Below, in pieces: positions 8,778-16,292 of a DNA stretch of 64,000 nt. Below the pieces are notes generated by a model. That model saw only the letters and a list, made by a program, of their open reading frames with translations. It was not told the origin of the DNA and made no database searches. Both the position numbers and the translations under genes were made by a program. Source of the stretch: Pedobacter chitinilyticus. GTDB taxonomy: Bacteria > Bacteroidota > Bacteroidia > Sphingobacteriales > Sphingobacteriaceae. The stretch lies in contig NZ_QMHN01000001.1 of assembly GCF_003313385.1 (NCBI RefSeq), forward strand, positions 1,503,502-1,567,501, written 5' to 3'. Numbering within the stretch: position 1 is the stretch's first letter; every line of letters begins with the position of its first letter.

Positions 8778-9724
8778 CTGAGATTTATGTTGTTACTGGT
8801 GAAAACCTGATCGTAGTCATCTATGATGATACATGCTAAATGGCGAATCTGATTGATCATATCTAGTCCCGCCTTGATTCCCATAATGGTAACGGGCGTG
8901 GCCATGGCATCGGCAATTTCGGCGTTTGGCCCGATGATGCTTACACTTTTAATGCCTCTTACTGGCAGGCCCGTTTTGGGATTGATGGTATGCGAATATT
9001 TCACGCCATTGATGATGACATATTTTTCGTAATTGCCCGAAGTAGCTACGGCCATATCGTTAACATTTAGGTAGGAAAAAGGCATTTGTCGGTGTGCTGG
9101 ATTAACTATGCCGATGGTCCATGGTTTCCCATTGTGCTGGGTACCCCAGGTGGTGAGGTCACCCGATGCGTTCACAATTCCACCTTCAACACCTTCTCTT
9201 TTTAACAAGGCCTTTGCCATTTCGGCGGCATATCCCTTTCCTATTGCACCAAAACCTATCCGCATGCCCACTTTGCTTAGTTTTACGGTACAGGCTTGTG
9301 CATCTAAGATGATGTTCTTGTAATTGATTAAACCTACCATTGATTTAGCCAGCTCCGCATTGGGCAATGCCTTCATCTCTCGATCAAAATTCCAAAGCCT
9401 TTTATCAATCGAACCGTAGCTAATGTCAAACGCACCATCGGTAATTCTAGATATCCTTAGGGAACGTTCAATGAGGCTAAACACTTCGGGATCGACCTTT
9501 ACTGCAGCAATACCTGCCTTTTGGTTAATCTGGTTGGTTTGGCTTTGTTCGTTAAAGGTGGTCAACAATCTTTCTATCCGCCTTATTTCTTCAACAGCCA
9601 TTTCCAGTTTGGCATCAGCCCAAAGTTGATCATGGCCTACCACCGTAATTTCAAAAGTGTTCCCCATCAATCTTTCGGTACGCTTGAAAGATTGTAAAAC
9701 CATATTGGGGCTATTTACGACCAT
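8774..9724 (-). CDS. apbE: FAD:protein FMN transferase
   Basis: An ApbE-family enzyme of about 316 residues that transfers FMN from FAD to Thr/Ser of a target protein. Visible family motifs are MGNTFEITV near 20, KGYAAEMAKALL near 170, GIVNASGDLTTWGT near 185, ATSGNYEKY near 225, HTINPKTGLPV near 245 and ADAMATPVTIMG near 275, where the D-A-x-A-T stretch is the Mg2+/catalytic region. The usual HILDP motif has Asn in place of Asp. No signal peptide is seen, although most ApbE proteins act outside the cytoplasm; an upstream extension is limited because the thioredoxin gene overlaps. I chose the ATG at 9724 rather than the GTG at 9727; an ATG at 9703 is also possible. Confidence 0.92.
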   Translation of the reverse strand: MVVNSPNMVLQSFKRTERLMGNTFEITVVGHDQLWADAKLEMAVEEIRRIERLLTTFNEQSQTNQINQKAGIAAVKVDPEVFSLIERSLRISRITDGAFDISYGSIDKRLWNFDREMKALPNAELAKSMVGLINYKNIILDAQACTVKLSKVGMRIGFGAIGKGYAAEMAKALLKREGVEGGIVNASGDLTTWGTQHNGKPWTIGIVNPAHRQMPFSYLNVNDMAVATSGNYEKYVIINGVKYSHTINPKTGLPVRGIKSVSIIGPNAEIADAMATPVTIMGIKAGLDMINQIRHLACIIIDDYDQVFTSNNINLR

Positions 9725-10151
9725 CACATATTTGTTTAACAGTAGCTGTAAACTGTGCAGGTGTTTCTTCTGGCATTCCCTCCCAAGTTTTCAGTACTTT
9801 GCCTTCTGCATCAAGCAGTAAGGTATAAGGGAATCTTCCACCTGGATTGTAGGTTTCGGCCAAAGCCTCGTTCTGCTTTTTCAGATCGCTAGCCAGCTGA
9901 TTTTTTTTGTTGCGTGGAAAATCTGCATTAACCAACACCAAATTTTGTTCGGCCATCTTTAAAAATTCCGCATCGTTAAATATTTCCTTGTGCATTCTGA
10001 TACAGGGACCGCACCAATCCGATCCTGAAAAATTAAGTAGGATAAGATGGTTTTTCTCTTTGGCTATTTTTTTGGCATTTTCGAATTTAGGCTCCCAATT
10101 TCCTGCATTTAGTCCGAAAAAAAGGATCGTTATCAATAAAAAGGTCTTCAT
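9711..10151 (-). CDS. secreted thioredoxin-fold protein
   Basis: A 146-residue protein with a short signal peptide (1-16) and a thioredoxin fold. The active site is SGSDWCGPCIRM with the CGPC pair near residues 47-50, and a cis-Pro segment GGRFPYTLLLD near 105-115. It resembles the thioredoxin_7/DUF255-like periplasmic reductases of Bacteroidota. It ends 14 bp inside the ApbE gene and begins 42 bp after the cytochrome gene. Its likely work is thiol reduction in the periplasm, perhaps of the Cys-rich DUF4266 tail; the partner is inferred from position only. Confidence 0.92.
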   Translation of the reverse strand: MKTFLLITILFFGLNAGNWEPKFENAKKIAKEKNHLILLNFSGSDWCGPCIRMHKEIFNDAEFLKMAEQNLVLVNADFPRNKKNQLASDLKKQNEALAETYNPGGRFPYTLLLDAEGKVLKTWEGMPEETPAQFTATVKQICDGRK

Positions 10152-10193
10152 ATTTAAAGCTTTATAATTTTTATATTTGAGGGTAGATGAACA

Positions 10194-10829
10194 TTAGTCC
10201 TCTGCCCTTCCACCGTTGATCATATCTGAAACAATTCCCCGCTTATTCCCTCTTTCGGCAATGATAACACCTACGATATGCACCACGATAAATAGCAGGA
10301 TGGCATACATGACAGTTTCATGGGCCTCCTTAAGACCATGGGCCATGGAGTTGGATAACCCAATTTGGCTATGGAATTTTATTCCAAGTCCACTAACTGC
10401 CATGAACAACAGCATTACATAAAAAAGCAGGTACGATAGTTTGATGATTGGATCTTTAATTCCTATCTGTCCATTTCGCTGCCCCAACATTCGAAGCTCT
10501 TTTTTAAGTTTATAGAATAGGTGCTGTTTTTTTGCAAGCATCAATTCCCCTAACAACCTGTAAATAAGCAGGGCAATTAGAAAATAACCGACATAAACAT
10601 GTACATTCCAGACCATTTCCGACAGACCATGCGAAACTTCCCCAAGTTGTTGTTCGCTTACTTTCGCTCCTGCATCTTTAAGTTGTCCGCTCAGCCAGAT
10701 TGCATTTGTTTTCCTGTCGAGCAAAGTTGAATTAATAAGTATGGTCAACAGAGAACCGCTAATCACCATAGCATTTAACCAGTGCCATAGTCGTAAATTC
10801 GCCGTATATCTTTTAAGTTTATTTTCCAT
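10194..10829 (-). CDS. cytochrome b561-like / hydrogenase-type cytochrome b membrane protein
   Basis: A 211-residue membrane protein with four predicted helices. Candidate haem-ligand histidines sit in RLWHWLNAMVISG (residue about 15-17), in MVWNVHVYVGYFLIALL (about 76), and in the last helix YAILLFIVVHIVGVIIAERG (about 185). This pattern fits the Ni/Fe-hydrogenase cytochrome b / cytochrome b561 fold that passes quinol electrons outward. It is the first gene of the minus-strand operon with thioredoxin, ApbE, DUF4266 and DUF3570, so it is a plausible electron source for an extracytoplasmic flavin carrier. Confidence 0.88.
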   Translation of the reverse strand: MENKLKRYTANLRLWHWLNAMVISGSLLTILINSTLLDRKTNAIWLSGQLKDAGAKVSEQQLGEVSHGLSEMVWNVHVYVGYFLIALLIYRLLGELMLAKKQHLFYKLKKELRMLGQRNGQIGIKDPIIKLSYLLFYVMLLFMAVSGLGIKFHSQIGLSNSMAHGLKEAHETVMYAILLFIVVHIVGVIIAERGNKRGIVSDMINGGRAED

Positions 10830-11217
10830 CCTCTACCTTTTATCGGTTTTTCAATGCCAAACTAGAACTGAAATCTGAAGATATTCTGAAGACGACTATT
10901 AATGGAGCTGCTAACATTTTGCTACAAAAATTCAAAGCGCTTTCCGAAGGGAACCTTTTGTCTTACTTACACTAGATAAAAACTATTGTTAATCAAGAAT
11001 CATATAGAAAATAACCGCCTTCAAGACTAGATCATATTATTAGGTTATCATTATTACGAACTTCAGCAAAGATGCCATTTAAAAACATCAGAGCCTATTT
11101 ATCACTAATAAATAGAAATTTAATTTGTCTTTTTAAAGTATTATTTTATTTATTTAACAAAACATTCTGTATTTCAATAAATTATAACTATACTTGTACT
11201 TTATTAAAAGAAATATA
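10830..11217. other. intergenic region with divergent promoters
   Basis: This AT-rich spacer lies between the divergent cytochrome and cold shock genes. It contains a perfect 8-bp inverted repeat, CTATTTAT at 11095-11102 and ATAAATAG at 11108-11115, about 100 bp upstream of the cold shock start, and a promoter-like element close to that gene. No gene or RNA is recognised. Confidence 0.5.
11189..11196 (+). promoter_or_regulatory. candidate -7 element for the cold shock gene
   Basis: TATACTTG differs by one base from the Bacteroidota -7 consensus TAnnTTTG and ends 21 bp before the ATG. The matching -33 element is weak. If real, the leader is very short. Confidence 0.3.
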
Positions 11218-11409
11218 ATGCAACAAGGAACAGTAAAGTTTTTCAATGAAACCAAAGGTTTCGGATTTATCACCCCATCGAACGGTGACAGCGAAATTTT
11301 TGTACACATCTCAGGTCTTATCGATCAAATTCGTGAGAATGATAGCGTAACCTACGATGTGGAACAAGGCAAAAAAGGCCTAAACGCAGTGAATGTTAAG
11401 ATAGATTAA
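11218..11409 (+). CDS. cold shock domain protein
   Basis: A 63-residue CspA-type OB-fold protein that binds single-stranded RNA/DNA. RNP1 (KGFGFI) is at about 14-19 and RNP2 (IFVHIS) at about 29-34. A longer reading from a TTG at 11194 would add eight residues without family similarity and would start inside the promoter-like element, so I take the ATG at 11218, which begins the canonical MQQGTVKFF. A good terminator follows 22 bp after the stop, so it is monocistronic. Confidence 0.96.
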   Translation: MQQGTVKFFNETKGFGFITPSNGDSEIFVHISGLIDQIRENDSVTYDVEQGKKGLNAVNVKID

Positions 11410-11431
11410 GTATCCCTTCTTATAATTGAAA

Positions 11432-11460
11432 AAATCCGTCCGGTGGACGGATTTTTTTTT
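11432..11460 (+). terminator. rho-independent terminator of the cold shock gene
   Basis: A 10-bp perfect stem, AAATCCGTCC at 11432-11441 paired with GGACGGATTT at 11445-11454, has a 3-nt loop and runs into nine T residues. It lies just after the cold shock stop codon. Confidence 0.9.
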
Positions 11461-11559
11461 GCCTAAATTTTTAATACTGCTTGTGCGTGTTCATGCATAC
11501 GTACTCCAAATGAACTTTCTGCAAACATTTTCGCAAAAACAGGGGTTAATTTAAACACA

Positions 11560-11928
11560 ATGGATACTATGCAGAAAAATTTACGAAGCCCCTTGAAGAA
11601 TTACTGGAAAAAAGCAAAGCGCCGCATTAAAGCAAAGCTAAGGACGCAACGATACCGTACGATACACGCCATCAGTTCGCTGGTGGCCGACCTTATTACC
11701 AACACCGTGATTATCGTTGGCCTCTTATTGGTCATCTTTTTAACCGCCGTCACCCTTTCTTTCTCCTTGTCTATTTTTTTGGGAAGCCACGTATTAGGCT
11801 TTTTAGGAGCCACCATATGCCTAAGCCTTGTTGCTTTAGGGCTATTATGGCAACGGCCTAAAGTAGAACGTTATTTTGCAGGGCTAACCATTACCCGTTA
11901 CTTCGAAAAGATCAAAGAAAAACGATAA
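11560..11928 (+). CDS. holin-like (Holin-X family) membrane protein
   Basis: A 122-residue protein with a basic N-terminal 40 residues (KKAKRRIKAKLRTQR), two membrane helices at about 47-75 and 78-100, and a basic cytoplasmic tail. This matches the putative Holin-X/phage-holin-like family that is common beside stress genes in soil bacteria; a role in lysis is not implied. It begins 100 bp after the cold shock terminator and lies 55 bp before the YihY gene, probably in one transcript with it. Confidence 0.65.
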   Translation: MDTMQKNLRSPLKNYWKKAKRRIKAKLRTQRYRTIHAISSLVADLITNTVIIVGLLLVIFLTAVTLSFSLSIFLGSHVLGFLGATICLSLVALGLLWQRPKVERYFAGLTITRYFEKIKEKR

Positions 11929-11983
11929 GTCCAATCAAATCCCACATTTAAATAGGTAGCGTAACATTTAGTCTCATTAAAAG

Positions 11984-12928
11984 ATGAAAAAGAATAAACT
12001 TAGCTTTAAAGGAATTTTTAACCTACTGAAAGCAACCATTAGTGGGTTTAGCGATCACAACGTGACCAAATTAAGTGGATCACTGGCCTATTATACGGTG
12101 TTTTCAATGGCACCATTGCTGGTAGTCATCATTTCTTTGTGCGGTATTTTTTTAGGACAAGAAGCAGCCGAAGGACAAATTTACCAACAGTTAAGTGGCT
12201 TTATGGGCAAAGAAACGGCATTACAGCTGCAAGAAATTGTGAAAAAAGCCGCCATTGGCAATAAAGGGAATATTGCGTTCATCATTGGTATCGTAACGCT
12301 TTTGATAGGGGCCACTACGGTATTTGCCGACATTCAGGACTCTATCAATACCATATGGGGCATCAAACCAAAACCTAAAAGAGGTTGGTTAAAGTTGTTG
12401 CAAAATAGGTTTCTCTCCTTTTCGGTCATCATTAGCTTGGGTTTCCTGCTATTGGTTTCATTAGTGGTCACTTCCCTCCTCGACGGTTTTAGCCGCCAAC
12501 TAGAAATGCGCTTTTCCGATGTCTCTGTAGTTATTTTCTATGTCCTCAACCAAGTAATCACCTTATTAGTCATTACCATCATTTTCGGGGTGATCTTTAA
12601 AGTTTTACCTGATGCCGAAATCAAGTGGCGTGATGTCACTTTTGGCTCGCTGGTAACCGCCATCCTATTTATGATAGGCAAATTTGCCATTTCCATGTAT
12701 ATTGGGCAAAGCGATGTGGGCAGTACCTATGGCGCAGCAGGCTCGCTGGTCATCCTCCTGTTATGGACCTACTACTCGTCGATTATCCTTTATTTTGGTG
12801 CCGAGTTCACTAAGGCTTATGCTGTAGCGACAGGATCGGAAATTAGACCATCGCATTATGCGGTAAGTACCAAGCAAATAGAAATAGAAACGGGTAACCG
12901 CCCGATAGCCGCTAACACGCCCAAATAA
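11984..12928 (+). CDS. YihY/BrkB family inner-membrane protein
   Basis: A 314-residue polytopic protein with six predicted membrane segments. Family hallmarks are KLSGSLAYYTVFSMAPLLVVI near 30, GATTVFADIQDSINTIWGIKPKP near 105-130, and the C-terminal GSTYGAAGSLVILLLWTYYSSIILYFGAEFTKAYA block near 240-280. The family was once annotated as ribonuclease BN by mistake; its actual function is unknown. It follows the holin-like gene with 55 bp spacing. Confidence 0.95.
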   Translation: MKKNKLSFKGIFNLLKATISGFSDHNVTKLSGSLAYYTVFSMAPLLVVIISLCGIFLGQEAAEGQIYQQLSGFMGKETALQLQEIVKKAAIGNKGNIAFIIGIVTLLIGATTVFADIQDSINTIWGIKPKPKRGWLKLLQNRFLSFSVIISLGFLLLVSLVVTSLLDGFSRQLEMRFSDVSVVIFYVLNQVITLLVITIIFGVIFKVLPDAEIKWRDVTFGSLVTAILFMIGKFAISMYIGQSDVGSTYGAAGSLVILLLWTYYSSIILYFGAEFTKAYAVATGSEIRPSHYAVSTKQIEIETGNRPIAANTPK

Positions 12929-12988
12929 GCGCAAATAAATTCGCCATTCAAGGGATGAAGCGTAACTTTAAGGTGTTAAGGCTGCTGA

Positions 12989-13174
12989 TTAAAGTAAGCC
13001 GTACAGCCCATCGCGTGGAGATAGAAAAAATGGCTTGATTGTTTCCTTAGCCAATTTAGGTTCTTTTTCGGGTTCAACCGTTATTTCTTCAGTATTTGGT
13101 AGCATTGGTAAATTCGCTACTGGGGCATCTTGCTGTAATTTAGACATTTCTCTGTCCATTGAATTAGTTGACAT
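12989..13174 (-). CDS. small hypothetical protein
   Basis: A 61-residue open frame on the strand opposite its neighbours: polar, Glu/Pro/Lys-rich, with no membrane segment or known motif (N-terminus MSTNSMDREMSKLQQ, C-terminus ending DGLYGLL). Upstream of its ATG lies an AT-rich stretch but no clear ribosome-binding site. It fills the gap between YihY and the amylase gene and does not overlap other genes, the main reasons to keep it. It may be spurious. Confidence 0.4.
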   Translation of the reverse strand: MSTNSMDREMSKLQQDAPVANLPMLPNTEEITVEPEKEPKLAKETIKPFFLSPRDGLYGLL

Positions 13175-13387
13175 TTGCGCGAAAAATTATATTGGATTTT
13201 TAGCAAGCAATTAAGCGCTGCTATTCTACCCATAAAACAGCCCTACCTTGCTTTTGTTTGGCAAGAATGCTGAATTATTTTCGCCATCATTTTACCCTCA
13301 AAAAAGTGTCACCAAACATTACCACGGCATTTTTGTTAGTTGGGCAAACATGCTTAATAACCCAACTGAATCGAGATCAAAAACACT

Positions 13388-14872
13388 ATGGAAAACTTTA
13401 CAATGCTACAGTTCTTTGAATGGTACTACCCTGCCGATGGAAGCTTATGGAAAAAACTCACATTAGAAGCACAGGATATCAAGGATAAAGGTTTCGATAC
13501 CCTATGGTTGCCCCCAGCTCATAAAGGCATGGCAGGGCCAAATTCCATTGGCTACGACTCCTATGACCTTTATGATTTGGGAGAGTTTGATCAAAAAGGG
13601 AGTATTCGAACCAAATATGGCACTAAGCAAGAATTAATAGAAGCCATTAAGGCTGCACAAAACGCGGGTTTAAAGATCTATGTAGATATTGTACTGAACC
13701 ATTTGGGTGGAGGCGATGAAACGGAGGCCATTACCGTGAGAAAGGTGGATCCAGCGCAACGCAACAACTTCACCTCGGAACCTTTCGAAATTGAAGCTTT
13801 CACTAAATTCAACTATCCCGCTCGAGCGGGCAAATACTCCAAATTTAAATGGGACTTTCAATGCTTTAGTGGCGTAGATTATGATCACAGGACTGGCGAA
13901 ACGGCTATTTATAGCATACAGAACCAATATGGAGACGGTTGGGAAGAGGTATTGGATCAAGAAAATGGCAACTTTGATTACCTCATGCTATCGGACATTG
14001 ATTTTCGCAATCCCGCAGTAAGGGAAGAACTAAAGGCTTGGGGAAAATGGCTATATCAGACCTTAAAATTTGACGGCTTTCGCTTAGATGCCATTAAACA
14101 TATGCCCGCTAGCTTTTACAACGAATGGCTCGATTTCCTGAGAGCAGATTTACAAAAGGAATTGTTTACCGTGGGCGAGTATTGGGCACCAAATGACTTG
14201 GGTAGCCTGCTGGACTATATAGCCGCTACAGAGGGGCGAATGTCTTTATTTGACGCCTGCTTACAAGCTAATTTTTCTGCAGCCTCCCAATCAGGCAGCA
14301 ATTACAACATGGCCAGCATTTTTGAAAATACTTTAGTAGGTGCAAGGCCCGATTTGGCTGTTACTTTTGTGGAAAACCACGACACCCAGCCGCTTCAATC
14401 TTTAGAACAAATTGTAGAGCCTTGGTTTAGGGCACATGCTTATGCCATGATCTTGTTAAGAGAAGCGGGCTACCCTTGTGTTTTTTACGCAGACCTTTAC
14501 GGTTCTAACTACACCGATAAAGGACAGGACGGGCAGGACCATGAAGTAACCATTGGACATTTGCCCCAACTACACACTTTACTTGAACTACGCAAACAGC
14601 GTGCTTACGGCTTGCAGCGAGATTATTTAGACCACGCCAACTGTATTGGTTGGACAAGGGAAGGCATCGAAGAAAAAGAAAATTCGGGACTGGCCGTTAT
14701 CCTATCTAATGGAGAAAAAGGTTACAAAAGAATGGAAATGGGCCCCGCTTTTGCAGGAAGAACTATGAGGGATGCCCTGGGACACGTAACGGAAGAAATT
14801 AGGGTAGACGAAGATGGTTGGGCTGAGTTTGTTTGCGAAGCAGGGTCAGTTTCTGTTTGGGTTTTGGCATAA
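13388..14872 (+). CDS. GH13 alpha-amylase, cytoplasmic type
   Basis: A 494-residue glycoside hydrolase family 13 enzyme of the liquefying/cytoplasmic alpha-amylase subfamily (GH13_5-like) that cleaves alpha-1,4-glucans. The TIM barrel begins at residue 3 (FTMLQFFEWYYPADGSLW), and there is no signal peptide. Catalytic residues are visible: nucleophile Asp234 in GFRLDAIKHM, acid/base Glu264 in TVGEYW, and transition-state Asp332 in FVENHDTQ. Conserved region I is VDIVLNHLGG near 98-107. The C-terminal beta domain ends at 494. It sits in the stress/sugar cluster and probably degrades internal glycogen or imported maltodextrin. Confidence 0.95.
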   Translation: MENFTMLQFFEWYYPADGSLWKKLTLEAQDIKDKGFDTLWLPPAHKGMAGPNSIGYDSYDLYDLGEFDQKGSIRTKYGTKQELIEAIKAAQNAGLKIYVDIVLNHLGGGDETEAITVRKVDPAQRNNFTSEPFEIEAFTKFNYPARAGKYSKFKWDFQCFSGVDYDHRTGETAIYSIQNQYGDGWEEVLDQENGNFDYLMLSDIDFRNPAVREELKAWGKWLYQTLKFDGFRLDAIKHMPASFYNEWLDFLRADLQKELFTVGEYWAPNDLGSLLDYIAATEGRMSLFDACLQANFSAASQSGSNYNMASIFENTLVGARPDLAVTFVENHDTQPLQSLEQIVEPWFRAHAYAMILLREAGYPCVFYADLYGSNYTDKGQDGQDHEVTIGHLPQLHTLLELRKQRAYGLQRDYLDHANCIGWTREGIEEKENSGLAVILSNGEKGYKRMEMGPAFAGRTMRDALGHVTEEIRVDEDGWAEFVCEAGSVSVWVLA

Positions 14873-14952
14873 CATTTATTAATCAACCGATTTTGAGCTG
14901 TCAAATAAAAGAAAAAAGTAGGCACTGGTTTCAAACACGGTTTTCAGAATTG

Positions 14953-15573
14953 CTAGCGATCGGCCAATAGCCCTTTTAATAACGATTTCCATTGCGGGTA
15001 AGAAAGCCCCAACATCGCCATCCAACCTACAGCCATGTTACGGATATTATCAAGCGTATCGGCGGTGTAGGTATTTGCCTGTTCATTTCGGCCATGCTCC
15101 TCTGCATAAAGGTGTTTTCCAATGCGCTTTACCTGAAACGTGGAGGTGGCTTGTTCGGTAAGAAAATGAGCGGTGTCATTGCTTTTTGAAAGTGGGTTCG
15201 CTGCTGGTCTTGCCCTAAGGGTAAGCACCTCCATCCCCTCCTCTTTCGCCTGCATCACCTTTTCTATCAAAACCCAATCATAACCTTTGCCCACGCTCGA
15301 ACCAGGACCTGGGATATCAATTTTAATGTAGTCGCCTTCCTCTGCCAAACGGTCAACTGGATTACCAAAGGTGTTGTTTAATTGAAAGGTAGACAATGCA
15401 CTACCCGTTAATGAAGCCCATTGGTTAACATCCAGCAATCGATATTTAACCAATTCGAAAAACTCGATGGCTGCTGCTTCATCAGTAAACCAACGTTGTT
15501 CCTCCGCATCCATCTGCTCGCCAATTTCTTGGCTAGGTACGTGTTCTTTGCCAAAATCTTTGTTCTTTTCCAT
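14953..15573 (-). CDS. hypothetical protein
   Basis: A 206-residue cytoplasmic protein with no signal peptide or membrane segment. A charged N-terminus is followed by the segment EYF-like VKYRLLDVNQWASLTG near 45-58 and a small beta-rich core containing DYIKIDIPGPGSSVGKGYDWVLIEKV near 80-105, then a helical C-terminus (WMAMLGLSYPQWKSLLKGL). I do not recognise a named domain. It runs convergent to the amylase gene, and the codon usage looks normal. Its neighbourhood of amylase, SemiSWEET and catalase gives no direct clue. Confidence 0.75.
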   Translation of the reverse strand: MEKNKDFGKEHVPSQEIGEQMDAEEQRWFTDEAAAIEFFELVKYRLLDVNQWASLTGSALSTFQLNNTFGNPVDRLAEEGDYIKIDIPGPGSSVGKGYDWVLIEKVMQAKEEGMEVLTLRARPAANPLSKSNDTAHFLTEQATSTFQVKRIGKHLYAEEHGRNEQANTYTADTLDNIRNMAVGWMAMLGLSYPQWKSLLKGLLADR

Positions 15574-15784
15574 TTTCGTTGAAGTTTAGCCTTTATTACT
15601 GCGCCTTTTTAATAGATCCTGTTTTCTAAAAAAACATGAATAAGTTTTAGATAAATCATTTTAATGGCCAAAAGTTTTCCTACATCAAAGATCAGGTATT
15701 TACTCCTTTTACCGCAGGTACATATACCTATATAAAGTGCTTCGCAAACAAGGAATGTGTATAAATGTTAAACCCGTAAAACAC

Positions 15785-16045
15785 ATGGAACAGCAGCTGA
15801 TTATAGGAATATTGGCAGGCAGCCTAACAGCCATAGCGACCACGCCACAAATTGTCAAAGTTATCCGCACCAAAAAGGTAGATCAGGTATCCCCTTTGAT
15901 GTTCGTCATATTGGCTGCTGGAAATGCCACTTGGTGCTGGTATGGGATATTATTAAAAGACTGGCCCATTATCATCACCAATGCTTTTTCGCTTACCATG
16001 GATTTGGCGATGTTGGTACTCAAGGCCATTTACCATAAAAAGTAA
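15785..16045 (+). CDS. SemiSWEET sugar transporter
   Basis: An 86-residue protein with three membrane helices forming a single PQ-loop bundle, which works as a dimer to let sugars cross the inner membrane. The PQ motif is in ATTPQIVKVIRTKK near 20, followed by QVSPLMFVILAAGNATWCWYG near 38-58. The longer reading from 15737 would add 16 residues that are foreign to the family, so I place the start at 15785. The proximity of an intracellular amylase suggests sugar uptake or release, but the substrate is unknown. Confidence 0.92.
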   Translation: MEQQLIIGILAGSLTAIATTPQIVKVIRTKKVDQVSPLMFVILAAGNATWCWYGILLKDWPIIITNAFSLTMDLAMLVLKAIYHKK

Positions 16046-16133
16046 CGCCTTATTTGCACCAAAGTTCTTTATGGAATCGAAAAACCAATAGCACAACAAC
16101 ATACTAATGTTACCCCAAAACTACTCATAGCTA

Positions 16134-16163
16134 AACAGGTACTTTTCGAGCAAAATACCTGTT
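16134..16163. promoter_or_regulatory. hairpin upstream of catalase
   Basis: AACAGGTA at 16134-16141 and TACCTGTT at 16156-16163 form a perfect inverted repeat, extended inwards by TTTT/AAAA with one bulged C, around a 5-nt CGAGC loop. It lies 89 bp after the SemiSWEET stop and 130 bp before the catalase start. No T-run follows, so it could be a weak terminator, an operator or an mRNA leader structure. Confidence 0.45.
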
Positions 16164-16292
16164 GTGTGGTCAGCTTAAACCAAAGCCAACTAAGGATTGT
16201 TTTGCTGCCGTAACTTAATAGGAGATCTAAACGATTTTAAAGCATTGATTGCTTCCTTGACGACTTAATTTAAAAAAACTAAACCAAATGAT

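Noticed and set aside
11194..11217. Longer start of the cold shock gene at a TTG
   Set aside because: The added residues do not fit the family and the TTG lies in a promoter-like element.
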